This document shows, piece by piece, positions 17,982-26,727 of a DNA stretch of 64,000 nt (position 1 is the first letter of the stretch; the number at the start of each line of letters is the position of its first letter). Under the pieces are notes generated by a model, which made no database searches, had not been told where the DNA came from, and worked only from the letters and a program-made list of their open reading frames with translations. Origin of the DNA: Sphingosinicella sp041621755 (GTDB lineage: Bacteria; Pseudomonadota; Alphaproteobacteria; Sphingomonadales; Sphingomonadaceae); contig JBFKAE010000002.1 of the NCBI GenBank assembly GCA_041621755.1, positions 3,427 to 67,426 on the forward strand, given 5' to 3'. The position numbers were made by a program, and so were the translations under genes.

Positions 17982-18842
17982 ATGCAATGGAAACGCCTTG
18001 GCTGGGCCCTGTCGGCAATCGCGCTCGGGAGCGGCGCCTCGCTGGTCTGGGCCAATGCCGGCGAGGGCAGGGGAGCGCAGTCTTCCGATGCCGATGCGAC
18101 GGTTGCCGACTTGCTCAAGGCGCGTTTGCCGCGAACGCAGGTCTCGAAGATTGATTGCCAGGTGGTCGATGGAATTTGCGAAGTGACCGCTGGCTCGCAG
18201 CTCTTCTACGTCGACAGGAGCGCACGCTACCTCCTGATCGGGCGGGTCTACGACATGGAGACGCGCCAGGACCTGACTGCGGTGCGCCTGCTCGAAGTCA
18301 ATCCTGACCTCCTGGTCGGCGGCGCGGCAGGAAGCCGGCGCGAAGCCGAGGAAGTCGAAGCGCCAAGGCGTGGGGTTAGCACGGCTGCCGCAGCCAGATC
18401 GGCTGCGACCGGCAGCCCCCGGACGATGTCGCTTGCCGCACTGCCCGAGGCCGGCGGCATCGTCTGGGGCAATCCTTCGGGCAAGACAGTCACGGTCTTC
18501 AGCGATTTTCGCTGTGGCTACTGCCGCGCGCTGGCGAGCGAACTCGAGGCGATGAATGTGCGCGTCATCGAGCGGCCGATCTCGCTGCTTGGCAGCCGCG
18601 ATCTTGCCAACCAGGTGTTCTGCGCGCGCGACCGGCGCAAGGCGATCAAAGCCGCCTATGCCGGCGCACCGATTACCGACACCCGCGCCTGCGATACCTC
18701 GCCGCTCGATGCCAACGAGCGCTTCGCGCGCGAGCAGGGGATTGCCGGGACGCCAGTCATCGTGCGCTCGGACGGCGCGGTCATCGAAGGCTTCCGTCCG
18801 CGCGCCTTCCTCGAGGCCTGGATCAAGGGAGCGACCTCGTGA
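17982..18842 (+). CDS. DsbC-like periplasmic disulfide isomerase
   Basis: A 286-residue exported thioredoxin-fold protein. A signal peptide ends about residue 26; a dimerisation domain (ADLLKARLPRTQVSKIDCQV to RLLEVNPDLL) precedes a linker and a DsbC/G catalytic domain with Cys178-Gly-Tyr-Cys181 and the cis-Pro loop GTPVIV. Such proteins are encoded within F-type operons, where many Tra proteins (TraU, TraN, TraH, TrbC) need correct disulfides. The ATG at 17982 has GAGGAGGG upstream; an ATG at 17967 overlapping the traB stop is the alternative. It overlaps traV by four bases. Confidence 0.88.
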   Translation: MQWKRLGWALSAIALGSGASLVWANAGEGRGAQSSDADATVADLLKARLPRTQVSKIDCQVVDGICEVTAGSQLFYVDRSARYLLIGRVYDMETRQDLTAVRLLEVNPDLLVGGAAGSRREAEEVEAPRRGVSTAAAARSAATGSPRTMSLAALPEAGGIVWGNPSGKTVTVFSDFRCGYCRALASELEAMNVRVIERPISLLGSRDLANQVFCARDRRKAIKAAYAGAPITDTRACDTSPLDANERFAREQGIAGTPVIVRSDGAVIEGFRPRAFLEAWIKGATS

Positions 18843-20014
18843 ACTTGCTGACGAATAGGGAGCTAGCGAGCCTGCGCCAGGCGGTTTGGCGGCGCTCAAA
18901 AGGGCAGGTGCGGATACTCGCGCGCAATCCCGGGCGCGAGGAGGCCATCGCCTTGTGGCGCGATGTGGCGGCCGCATTTTCGAAGGGCAAGGGCAGGGTA
19001 CTCACCGCGCGGGAATGCGCGCATCTGCGCCGACGCGCGTGGCGGCGCTCGCATGGACATATTATCCTGTCCGAATTGCAGTTGACGCTCGACCAGGGGC
19101 TCGCCTTATGGAGTCTCGCTTGCCGACTCGGCGAACTTGCCACTTGCGAACCACGCTCGAGGCTTGCCCGCGCGGCGCGCATCGCTGCTGTCGGACTGGC
19201 CGCGACGCAGCTGGCCGCCTGCACGGCCTTTCTCGGTAGCAATGTGAAGGGCAGCTTCTCGTGCAGCGCGCCGGGCGGTACTTGCGCGCCATCGACGGTG
19301 ATCGACGACCAGGCGCTCAGCCTCATTCAGAACGCGCGGCCGCTTTCACCCGAAACACGGTTTCCGGCAGGGCCGACTTTCGAGCGGCGACCCCGACATT
19401 CCAGCGTCAGGTCCTCTGCCGCCACGCACGAGGGCCGGGGAAGGCTGGCGGCGGTGCGGCCTGACCTGGTCCATCGCGAGCGGCGCGTCCTGAAGGTCGT
19501 GTTTCCCTCTTATGTCGATGGCGCGGGCAATTTCCACGAGCCGCGCGTCGTGCACACGGTCGCCGACGAAGGCGGGTGGATGCAGCTTTCAGGGGCTGCA
19601 CCAACATCGGCGCTCGCGGCACCGGGTTCCGGCCCGTCCATTCCCGAAATGCCGGCGGCAATGTCAGCCGGGCCTCACGACCCGGCGCCAGCAGTGAGCG
19701 CGCTTGCTCCTGCCGGTCCGCCCGATCCGCGCGTGGTTGCTGCTGCCCGGGCAAGAAGCAATGCCGGGCGTACAGCCAACCCGATCGATGCGATCAAGAC
19801 CGAAGTCGACGCGCGCCTTGGCCAGACCGCCAAAGCGCCCGGCGGACTTCCGGTGGCGCGCGAACCCGCCGTATCGCCTATGGGCGCGCAGCCGACTAGC
19901 AGCAGCGCACCCCAGACGGAATCGGGTCCTGCAAGTCCTGCGCAGCCTTCGGTGCCTGGCGAGCAGACGGCGACCAACCCGCCCGCATCCTTTCCCGCCG
20001 TCGAGGAGGATTAA
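18839..20014 (+). CDS. traV: TraV lipoprotein with long N-terminal extension
   Basis: A 391-residue protein, about twice the usual TraV length. The TraV core is recognisable at residues 112-165: a hydrophobic leader with lipobox LAAC (Cys128), then GSNVKGSFSCSAPGGTCAP with the two family cysteines. TraV anchors the TraK ring in the outer membrane. In front of the leader lies an extra 110-residue segment made of two related units of exact 51-residue period (LRQAVWRRS at 12-20 and LRRRAWRRS at 63-71; ALW at 38-40 and 89-91). I see no ATG or GTG start just before the leader, though in-frame TTG codons occur near 19075-19086. The C-terminal half is Pro/Ala/Ser-rich. The start is a GTG overlapping dsbC. 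Confidence 0.82.
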   Translation: MNLLTNRELASLRQAVWRRSKGQVRILARNPGREEAIALWRDVAAAFSKGKGRVLTARECAHLRRRAWRRSHGHIILSELQLTLDQGLALWSLACRLGELATCEPRSRLARAARIAAVGLAATQLAACTAFLGSNVKGSFSCSAPGGTCAPSTVIDDQALSLIQNARPLSPETRFPAGPTFERRPRHSSVRSSAATHEGRGRLAAVRPDLVHRERRVLKVVFPSYVDGAGNFHEPRVVHTVADEGGWMQLSGAAPTSALAAPGSGPSIPEMPAAMSAGPHDPAPAVSALAPAGPPDPRVVAAARARSNAGRTANPIDAIKTEVDARLGQTAKAPGGLPVAREPAVSPMGAQPTSSSAPQTESGPASPAQPSVPGEQTATNPPASFPAVEED

Positions 20015-20019
20015 GAGCC

Positions 20020-22641
20020 ATGGCGCGGCGCGGATTCTGGGAAAGCTTTCTCGACCTCGTCTTCGGCGAAAGCGCCCGGCCCGAGGCCGAGCGCCCGCTG
20101 CTCGGCGCGCCAATGCTGTCGAACTGGCTTCCCTACCGCAGCTACGATGCCAAGGCGCGGATGTTCATCAACACGGAATCGATCGGGTTCATCCTCGAAC
20201 TCGCGCCGATGATGGGCGCCGACGAGCGCAGCGGCGAGATCCTGACGCAATTCCTGTCCGACGCCGTACCCTCAGGCTGCGAAATCCAACTGATCCACTG
20301 GCAAAGCCCCTCGGTGGGCGAGCGCATCGCCGACTGGGTTATGCCGCGCGTCGTCGCCAAAGGGGTCTATGGCCGCGCCGCCGAGCACCGCGCGCGCTGG
20401 CTGCGGCGCGGCGCCTGGATGTCGATCTCGCGTGACGCGCCTTTCTACCTGCGTTCGCACCGCGTGATCCTCTCGGTCGGTGCCTCGCTCAGATCGTCGA
20501 CCGGCGCCGACGTACTTTCGACCGTGCGCGAAAGCCTCATGGGTACCTTGCAGGCGCTCTCGATACCCGCGCGCGAAATGGGTCCGGTCGAGCTTATCGC
20601 CTTTCTTGACGATTTCCTCTGCCCATCGGTCGATAATGCCGACCGGCCCGAACACTATTCCGAGCTCGATCCGATTAACGTCCAGTGCATCCGCCGCGAC
20701 CTGGAGACCCGGGTCAGCCCTGAGCGGATCGTGCTGCGCACCGAACGCTTCCGTCCGACCGGCGAAAAGCTCGATGGCGTGCCCGTCATCGGCGAGGTCG
20801 TGCCCGACGCCTTCGACTGGCGCTTCTTTGGGGTGCGACACCTGCCAAAACAATGGGCGCCCTGGGACGTGCAGAAGATCATCGGCGACATGGTCAACGA
20901 CAAGCTGCGCTTTGGCTGCAACGTCATGACCGTGCTCGCGCTGGCCTTCCAGGACGAGGAAGCCGTCGCCTCGCGCACAGGCCTCAAGGTCATGCGCACG
21001 ACCAGCCTTGCCGACAGTCGTTCAGCGCGCTTCCTGCCCCAGCTTTCCGACCAGCGCGACGAATGGCAGTATGTGCAATCCGAGATCCGCCAGGGGCGAA
21101 AGCTGGCGCAGGTCTATTACGGCGTCGGCGCGCTTTCCCCGCTCGGCAAAGGCGATGTCAACGAGCGGCTTGTGAAGTCGGTCTACAAGGCCGCCGGGTG
21201 GGACCTCATCGACGAGCGCTACCTCCAGGTGATGGGGCTGCTTGCCGCCATGCCGCTATCGCTGCCCAACGGGCTTTCCGCCGATCTCAAACGCATGAAG
21301 CGCTTTCGCACGATGCTGACGACAACGGCTGCGGCCATCGCACCGGTCCAGGGCGAGCCGCTCGGCGGGACGATCCCGCATGTCCTCTTGGTCGGACGGC
21401 GCGGGCAACCCTTCTTCTGGTCGCCGTTCCAGAACCAGGCGGGCAATCACAATGTCGCGGTCTTCGGCAAGTCGGGCTCGGGCAAATCGGTGTTCCTCCA
21501 GGATGTCTGCGCCGCGATGTCGGGAGCCGGCGCGAAGGTCATCGTCATCGATGACGGCCGCTCGTTCGAACACATGGCCAAGGCCTTCGACGGCGCTTTC
21601 GTCGAGTTCCGCTTGTCTGCCGGCTTCTCGCTCAATCCCTTCGACATGATCAACGCCGCGGCGCTCACCGACGATGCGGACGGCGAGGATTACGAGGTCG
21701 AATGCCTTGCCATGCTCAAAGCCATCGTCGGGCAGATGGCGCGCCAGCAGGACAGGCTCTCGGACACCGAACGCGGGCTCATCGATTCGGCGGTCAGCGC
21801 AGTCTGGCGCGAACACCAGCGCGATGGGACCATCGACCACGTCGCTGCCGCGCTGCGCGCCTTGCCATCGCCATTTGCCGGTGATCTCGCCGATGCCATG
21901 GCGCCGTTCCTTACAGGGGGCACTTATGGGCGCTTCTTTGCCGGCGCCTGTTCGATCGATCTTTCCGCCGGGCTCACCGTGTTCGAGCTCTCGGACCTTT
22001 CGTCCAAGCCCGAACTGCGTTCGGTGGCGCTCACCGCGCTCATGTTCCTGACGCTCCGGGTCATGCGCGATCTCGACCGCTCGGTGCCCAAGCTCACCAT
22101 GATCGACGAGGCCTGGCAGCTGCTGGGCGGCGGGCAGATGGGCCAGGCGATCGAGACCTATGCGCGCACCTGCCGCAAGTATGGCGGCGCGCTCGTCACC
22201 GCGACCCAATCGCTGAACGACTTCTACAAGTCCGAAGGCTCGCTGGCCGCGCTGGAAAACTCCGACTGGTCGGTGGTGCTCCAGCAGAAGGAAGAGACGA
22301 TCAACGATCTCGCGCGCCACCAGCGCTTCGAGATGGACCGCCATACCGAAACGCTGCTGCGCTCGCTGAAGCGCAACGGCACCGAATATTCCGACGTGCT
22401 CATCAAGGGACCGGAGACGCTGTGCGTCGGCCGCCTCGTGCTCGATCCCTATTCGGCAACGCTTTATTCCTCGAGCCCGCGCGTTTTCTCTGCGATCGAG
22501 GAGCTGGTCAAGGGCGGCATGGCGCTGCCCGATGCGATCGAGCGCATTGCCTTTCCCGATTTTGTGCCGCCCGAACCCGGCGCGCCCGATTTTCATGAGG
22601 GCGAGGTGGGGGACGAGATTCAGCAGGAGGCGGCAGAATGA
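20020..22641 (+). CDS. traC: TraC conjugation ATPase (VirB4-like)
   Basis: An 873-residue cytosolic ATPase that powers pilus assembly. The N-terminal half carries the TraC/VirB4 domain (LLGAPMLSNWLPYRSYD; DERSGEILTQFLSDAVP). Walker A is GKSGSGKS at about 483-490 and Walker B is TMIDEAWQLL at about 692. The RAA-like C-terminal motifs (ETYARTCRKYGGALVTATQS) are present. Length matches F TraC. It is followed on the other strand by a toxin-antitoxin pair that separates it from the rest of the operon. Confidence 0.95.
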   Translation: MARRGFWESFLDLVFGESARPEAERPLLGAPMLSNWLPYRSYDAKARMFINTESIGFILELAPMMGADERSGEILTQFLSDAVPSGCEIQLIHWQSPSVGERIADWVMPRVVAKGVYGRAAEHRARWLRRGAWMSISRDAPFYLRSHRVILSVGASLRSSTGADVLSTVRESLMGTLQALSIPAREMGPVELIAFLDDFLCPSVDNADRPEHYSELDPINVQCIRRDLETRVSPERIVLRTERFRPTGEKLDGVPVIGEVVPDAFDWRFFGVRHLPKQWAPWDVQKIIGDMVNDKLRFGCNVMTVLALAFQDEEAVASRTGLKVMRTTSLADSRSARFLPQLSDQRDEWQYVQSEIRQGRKLAQVYYGVGALSPLGKGDVNERLVKSVYKAAGWDLIDERYLQVMGLLAAMPLSLPNGLSADLKRMKRFRTMLTTTAAAIAPVQGEPLGGTIPHVLLVGRRGQPFFWSPFQNQAGNHNVAVFGKSGSGKSVFLQDVCAAMSGAGAKVIVIDDGRSFEHMAKAFDGAFVEFRLSAGFSLNPFDMINAAALTDDADGEDYEVECLAMLKAIVGQMARQQDRLSDTERGLIDSAVSAVWREHQRDGTIDHVAAALRALPSPFAGDLADAMAPFLTGGTYGRFFAGACSIDLSAGLTVFELSDLSSKPELRSVALTALMFLTLRVMRDLDRSVPKLTMIDEAWQLLGGGQMGQAIETYARTCRKYGGALVTATQSLNDFYKSEGSLAALENSDWSVVLQQKEETINDLARHQRFEMDRHTETLLRSLKRNGTEYSDVLIKGPETLCVGRLVLDPYSATLYSSSPRVFSAIEELVKGGMALPDAIERIAFPDFVPPEPGAPDFHEGEVGDEIQQEAAE

Positions 22642-22724
22642 TGCGCCGATCCGCCCTTCGCCTAACGCGCTTGCCCTTCGACGTGAGGTCCGAATTACAG
22701 CGCCTTGCCGGTGGTGCCCGTTGC

Positions 22725-23048
22725 TCAACCGCCGCCGAGAAAGACGAACAGGCAACGCCAGACGCGCAACAGATCCTCCGCGCTCAGACTTCCGAACACC
22801 AGGCCAAGACGCTCGCGCCTGACCGTCATCGCCTTGTCGATCATGACCTGCGATTCTTTGCGCAGGCCATTATCCGCGTCGGGCAATATCGAAATCCTGA
22901 GCAACGGGGCGTCGATGAGGCTCCCCGTCACCAGCAGGACAGTTACCGTCTCGAGTTCGCTGAATGCGTCGGACTGAATCACGAGGGCCGGTCGAGGCTT
23001 GCCGAAATCACCCTGGAGCGCAACCGTCACCAGGTCGCCGCGCTTCAT
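22725..23048 (-). CDS. PemK/MazF-family mRNA interferase toxin
   Basis: A 107-residue protein beginning MKRGDLVTVALQGDFGKPRP and continuing ALVIQSD, the classic PemK/MazF start (GD-V...G...KPRPALV). It has the SVTVLLVT-like strand and a conserved RLG-x-V-x-GSLS ending of the family. MazF toxins cut mRNA at short sequences. Its start overlaps the stop of the antitoxin gene by four bases. It lies antisense between traC and the rest of the transfer operon. Longer in-frame starts run through the antitoxin gene and were rejected. Confidence 0.88.
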   Translation of the reverse strand: MKRGDLVTVALQGDFGKPRPALVIQSDAFSELETVTVLLVTGSLIDAPLLRISILPDADNGLRKESQVMIDKAMTVRRERLGLVFGSLSAEDLLRVWRCLFVFLGGG

Positions 23049-23278
23049 GCGGCGTCCTTGCCAATGCCGTCGTCCATGTCGTCGAGCGCCGCGTCGAGGA
23101 ACGCTCCGAGCTCGTCGTCCGCGTGGTCCGCCCTGGCGACCCGGGTAGCCTGGCGGCGGCACTCGGCCGCGAACCCGGGCGCGCGCGTGTCAGGCACCCA
23201 GATCTGTACCGGCCGAAAACCGGCGGCGCGCAAGTTGGCGCGGCGCTTTGTCACGCGTGCATGGGAAGCTGCCGCCAC
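23045..23278 (-). CDS. DUF3018/MazE-type antitoxin
   Basis: A 77-residue protein with KRRANLRAAGFRPVQIWVPD followed by TRAPGFAAECRRQ, the signature of the antitoxin MazE family protein (DUF3018) that accompanies MazF toxins in alphaproteobacteria. The N-terminal part should bind DNA and the acidic C-terminus (DDELGAFLDAALDDMDD) the toxin. The start is a GTG with AAGGAG seven bases upstream. It is the first gene of the pair, and a perfect 16-base palindrome lies just upstream. Confidence 0.85.
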   Translation of the reverse strand: MAAASHARVTKRRANLRAAGFRPVQIWVPDTRAPGFAAECRRQATRVARADHADDELGAFLDAALDDMDDGIGKDAA

Positions 23279-23292
23279 TAGCGATCTCCTTT

Positions 23293-23308
23293 GCGCTACA
23301 TGTAGCGC
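23293..23308 (-). promoter_or_regulatory. Perfect palindrome, operator of the MazE/MazF-type pair
   Basis: GCGCTACATGTAGCGC is a perfect 16-base palindrome, 15 bases before the antitoxin GTG. On the minus strand a TTGTAA, 17 bases, TACATG arrangement ends within the palindrome, so a bound antitoxin would block the promoter. Confidence 0.7.
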
Positions 23309-23368
23309 GTTGGCGCCCGTTTTACAATGGGCTTCAATCCGGTCCGACAAGGCGGGGAGGCCACTACA

Positions 23369-23737
23369 ATGACCACCCAGCCTCTTCACAAATCACCCCG
23401 AAAGGCGGAAAGTCCGTTGGAGACGGCCTGCTATGTGACGCTGCGGCTTTGCGGGTGGCTGGCGGTTTGCGCGGCCTTCGTCACCGCATGCTGGACGCTG
23501 TTCTTTGCCGCGCTCGGTGACTTCAGCTTCGCAGGGCTGGTGCTCCATCTAGACAATTTCACAAGCCGCTACATTGGGGCCGATCCGTTGCGTCAGGCCG
23601 CGTTCCGCGCACAATTCTGGCTGGCTTCGGGCGCATTGTTCCTAGTTGTCGCCGTGCTGCGCCTGCCCGCGCTCATCCAGTTCATCGCACCCATCAAGGA
23701 GAGGCCCGATGGCCAGGAACGCCCTGCCGGCCGGTAA
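23369..23737 (+). CDS. Small conjugation-operon membrane protein
   Basis: A 122-residue protein with two hydrophobic segments (about residues 25-50 and 82-105) and no recognised family. GGGGAGG precedes the ATG. It reads on in the transfer operon after the antisense toxin-antitoxin pair and overlaps trbI by 29 bases. A role in the mating channel is suggested only by position. Confidence 0.65.
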   Translation: MTTQPLHKSPRKAESPLETACYVTLRLCGWLAVCAAFVTACWTLFFAALGDFSFAGLVLHLDNFTSRYIGADPLRQAAFRAQFWLASGALFLVVAVLRLPALIQFIAPIKERPDGQERPAGR

Positions 23738-24281
23738 CGGGCCGCTGTTCGACGACATGCCGGAAGTCGTTGGCGACGTGCAGACACGCAAATCCAAGCT
23801 TCGTGCACCGCGCAAACTCGGACTGCTCCCGGTCGCACTCGTGAGCGCGCTGGTTATGGCAGGCCTGTGGGGCGCCTGGGTGACGAAGGAAGTTCTCGCC
23901 GATGTCGGCGTGCCGCCGATCGCCAAGGTGCAGCTTTCCAATATCGTCGGCGAATATGTCCAGGCCCAGGCACGCTCGGCGACCCCGCCCGAACAGGTGA
24001 CGGCGGAGACCCGGGCGTTCATGGCCGAGATCGAGCGCAACCTGAAGACGCGGGGCCGCTCAGGGCAGATCGTGCTGGTAGGCGAAGCAGTGCTCGCCGG
24101 CGAGGTTCCCGACATCACCGCCGAGTTGCGCCGCGAAATTTACGCCAAAGTCCGGATGCCGCAGCCCGCCGCGGCCGATGCAGGCGATGTCATGGGCGCG
24201 ATGCGCGCCGCCATGGCCGCGCCCGCCGGAGAGCCAGGCCTGGGTGCTACGGGAGGGGCAGGCAATGGCCCCGCCCAGTGA
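23709..24281 (+). CDS. trbI: TrbI F-type conjugation protein
   Basis: A 190-residue inner-membrane protein: a basic cytosolic head, one membrane helix (about residues 37-57, LLPVALVSALVMAGLWGAW), then a periplasmic part with VPPIAKVQLSNIVGEYVQAQ and GQIVLVGEAVLAGEVPDIT, as in F-type TrbI. In F, TrbI affects pilus retraction. The ATG follows AAGGAGAG. It overlaps its neighbours on both sides, 29 bases upstream and 17 bases downstream. Confidence 0.82.
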   Translation: MARNALPAGNGPLFDDMPEVVGDVQTRKSKLRAPRKLGLLPVALVSALVMAGLWGAWVTKEVLADVGVPPIAKVQLSNIVGEYVQAQARSATPPEQVTAETRAFMAEIERNLKTRGRSGQIVLVGEAVLAGEVPDITAELRREIYAKVRMPQPAAADAGDVMGAMRAAMAAPAGEPGLGATGGAGNGPAQ

Positions 24282-24783
24282 ACCCTCGCGCCATGCCCGG
24301 CGCTGGCTGGCGATCGGAGGCCTCAGCCTGTGCCTTGCGGGCAGCTCTGCGCTCGCTGCCTGGCGCGACGATCATGCGCTGCTCATCAATACGAGCCAGT
24401 CGCTCCCCAACTGGGCGTTCTGGATCGACCGGAAACGCGTTCCCGCGCGCGGCGATTTCGTGGTGTTCAATCCGCCGAGAACGCCGCTCATCGTCGCGCA
24501 TTTCGGGAAGGTGCCAACACCCTTCGCCAAGCGCGTGCTTGGCATGCCGGGCGATGTGGTGACACGCGACGGACCCGTCGTGCTGATCGATGGGCGCGAG
24601 GTCGCAAGGATCAAGGCCTTCAGCAAACGCGGCGAAAAGCTGGAGCCCGGACCGGTGGGCCGCATCCCCGAGCATTGCTATTACCTGGGCACCGCGCATG
24701 CCGACGGTTTCGACAGCCGCTATGCCGATATCGGTTTTGTCTGCCAGGACCGGATCATTGGCACTGGGGACTCGGTACTGTGA
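24265..24783 (+). CDS. TraF-type S26 signal peptidase
   Basis: A 172-residue membrane-anchored serine peptidase of the S26 family (TraF/TrhF peptidase of conjugation systems). After the membrane helix, INTSQSLPNWAFWIDR holds the catalytic Ser region, and FAKRVLGMPGDVVTRDG the general-base Lys region. It probably matures the pilin. This protein differs from the thioredoxin-like TraF at 29687. GGGAGGGG precedes the start; its stop overlaps traW by four bases. Confidence 0.85.
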   Translation: MAPPSEPSRHARRWLAIGGLSLCLAGSSALAAWRDDHALLINTSQSLPNWAFWIDRKRVPARGDFVVFNPPRTPLIVAHFGKVPTPFAKRVLGMPGDVVTRDGPVVLIDGREVARIKAFSKRGEKLEPGPVGRIPEHCYYLGTAHADGFDSRYADIGFVCQDRIIGTGDSVL

Positions 24784-25436
24784 GCGCGCGCCATCCCCTC
24801 GCGCTTTCTCTCGGCCTTACCTTGTCGGCAGGATGGCCCGTGGTGTCCTTGGTGCAGGCCGCGGATCATGGGCAGATGGGGCAAACCTTCCCGATCATCG
24901 AGGAGGACCTCCTCACTACCATCGAAGCGAGGCTCAGGACACTCGAGGCCTCGGGCGAGATCGCAGGCCTGCAACGCCGGATGCAGGAGCAGGCGACCCT
25001 GAGCGTGCGTCGCCCGAGGCCGGTCGCGGGGCTATCGGCCGCGAGCGAGCGGCGGCAATGGCTGTTCGACCCCTCGATCGTCATCGAAGCCGACATTCGC
25101 GACGACAAGAACAATTTGACCGCTGCGCGCGGCACGCGGGTCAATCCGCTCGACCATGTCTCGCTCGGACAGGACCTGATCTTCGTTGACGGAACGGACC
25201 AGACGCAGGTCGACTGGGCCGTGCGCAGCCACAGCGCCGAAGGGGCCAAAATCATCTTCGTCGCTGGCTCGCCCTTTGATGCGATGAAGCCGCACCAGCG
25301 CCGCTTCTGGTTCGACCAGGGCGGCCGACTGACCGCGCGCTTCGGCATTCGCCACACGCCTGCCGTCGTCACATCGGCAGGCAAGGCGCTCCAGATCACC
25401 GAAGTCCCGCTCGGGCCGAAAGGCGGGACCTCATGA
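24780..25436 (+). CDS. traW: TraW conjugation protein
   Basis: A 218-residue exported protein. A signal peptide (about 1-27) is followed by HGQMGQTFPIIEEDLLTTIE, then a Q-rich helix, and the family core IEADIRDDKNNLTAARGTRV, NPLDHV and IIFVAGSPFD. TraW works with TraU and TrbC in pilus assembly. The start is a GTG overlapping the peptidase stop, and the stop overlaps the next gene (ATGA). Confidence 0.9.
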   Translation: MSARHPLALSLGLTLSAGWPVVSLVQAADHGQMGQTFPIIEEDLLTTIEARLRTLEASGEIAGLQRRMQEQATLSVRRPRPVAGLSAASERRQWLFDPSIVIEADIRDDKNNLTAARGTRVNPLDHVSLGQDLIFVDGTDQTQVDWAVRSHSAEGAKIIFVAGSPFDAMKPHQRRFWFDQGGRLTARFGIRHTPAVVTSAGKALQITEVPLGPKGGTS

Positions 25437-25711
25437 CGCATCCGCTGCTCGCTTTCCTGGCCACGCCGATGGCCGCCCCGGAGACCCCGAGGTTGAGGCG
25501 CCTGCGTCATGCATGGGTCTTGCTGTGCGTTGCTCTCCTGCTCGCAGTTGTCCTCAACCCAGCAATCGTCGGCTTCGTCGGCCCATTAGGCGCATTGCCG
25601 ACGCTTCTGCTCCTTATCGCCATGCCCGTCATGGGACTCATCTACTGGCGCGCCAAAACGAATGCCGATGCAGCCTGGAACCGGGCCAAGAACCAGGAAT
25701 GTGAGGTGTGA
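25433..25711 (+). CDS. Small two-helix membrane protein in the tra operon
   Basis: A 92-residue protein with two hydrophobic segments (about 27-50 and 55-72) and a basic N-terminus. It belongs to no family I recognise. It is coupled on both sides, by a four-base overlap with traW and a one-base overlap with traU, which argues that it is translated and part of the operon. Confidence 0.65.
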   Translation: MTHPLLAFLATPMAAPETPRLRRLRHAWVLLCVALLLAVVLNPAIVGFVGPLGALPTLLLLIAMPVMGLIYWRAKTNADAAWNRAKNQECEV

Positions 25712-26727
25712 TGCGGCTGCCGCGCCTGATACTGGCGGCGCTTGCCACGCTCGCGCTGATGGGTCTCGGCGCCGCACCCGCCCGCGCCTCGGTCACCTGC
25801 CATGGCAAGTTCGTCAATCCGATCACCGACGTGTGCTGGTCGTGCCTGTTTCCGCTCTCGATCGGCGGGCTTGCCATCTGGAAAGGTTCGCGGCCCGATC
25901 CCAAGAATCCCTCGTTCCCCTTGTGCGCCTGCGGTTCGCCGATCCCGCGCATCGGCATCTCGGTGGGATTCTGGGAGCCGGTGCGGCTTGTCGATGTCAC
26001 CAACAAGTCCTGGTGCTTCCCCAACCTTGGCGGGATCCGGCTCAACCCCGGCTTCGATATCGGCAACGGCCATGTCCAGGGCCGCAGCCAGGTCGGCGGC
26101 AAGACGCAGAACTCCTCGCAGTGGCAGGCCCACTACTACGTCTATCCGCTGCTTTACTGGATGGAGATCCTAACCGACTTCCTCTGCTTCGAGCAGACGA
26201 CGTTCGATGTGGCCTATGTGACTGAGCTCGATCCGCTCTGGCAGGATTCCGCGCTCACCTCGATCATCAATCCCGAAGTCGCGCTGTTCGCCAATCCCAT
26301 CGCCACCGCTGCTTGCGCCGCGGACTGTGTCGCCGCGACCGCCAAGCTGCCGATTGACCAGATGTTCTGGTGCGCGGGTTGCAACGGGGGGATGTACCCC
26401 TTGAACGGCCATGTCGCGGCCCATGTCACGCCGGTCCAGGCCTCGCGGCTCGTGGCGGAACGCATGCTCTACAAGATGCACCGCGAAGCGCTTGCCTGGG
26501 GGACGATGGGCTCGAAGGCCCTGTGTCACAAGTACCTGATGCCGGTGATGAGGAAGCAGCAGTACCGGCTGCAAATGACCAACCCGATCCCGACCGTCAA
26601 AGGCCGCTACGCCTGCGCGCCGATCGGGGCGACCACGATCATTCCCCACACGGGCAAGTCCTTCCCGGTCAAGGGCGAGGATTTTGGCTACCTCGTGTGG
26701 AGGAAGCGAAATTGCTGCGCTTTATGA
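25711..26727 (+). CDS. traU: TraU conjugation protein
   Basis: A 338-residue periplasmic protein. Signal peptide to about residue 26, then TCHGKFVNPITDVCWSCLFP followed by LSIGG, a near-invariant TraU opening, and many cysteines throughout (CACGSPIPRIG, FWCAGCNGGMYP, RNCCAL at the end). TraU is needed for DNA transfer and pilus formation in F and depends on disulfide formation, in line with the nearby DsbC gene. The ATG at 25711 sits next to an in-frame GTG at 25708. Confidence 0.95.
   Translation: MRLPRLILAALATLALMGLGAAPARASVTCHGKFVNPITDVCWSCLFPLSIGGLAIWKGSRPDPKNPSFPLCACGSPIPRIGISVGFWEPVRLVDVTNKSWCFPNLGGIRLNPGFDIGNGHVQGRSQVGGKTQNSSQWQAHYYVYPLLYWMEILTDFLCFEQTTFDVAYVTELDPLWQDSALTSIINPEVALFANPIATAACAADCVAATAKLPIDQMFWCAGCNGGMYPLNGHVAAHVTPVQASRLVAERMLYKMHREALAWGTMGSKALCHKYLMPVMRKQQYRLQMTNPIPTVKGRYACAPIGATTIIPHTGKSFPVKGEDFGYLVWRKRNCCAL

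Noticed and set aside
22638..23372. Plus-strand frame following traC
   Set aside because: It is antisense to the MazE/MazF-type pair, which has better start sites, family motifs and an operator.
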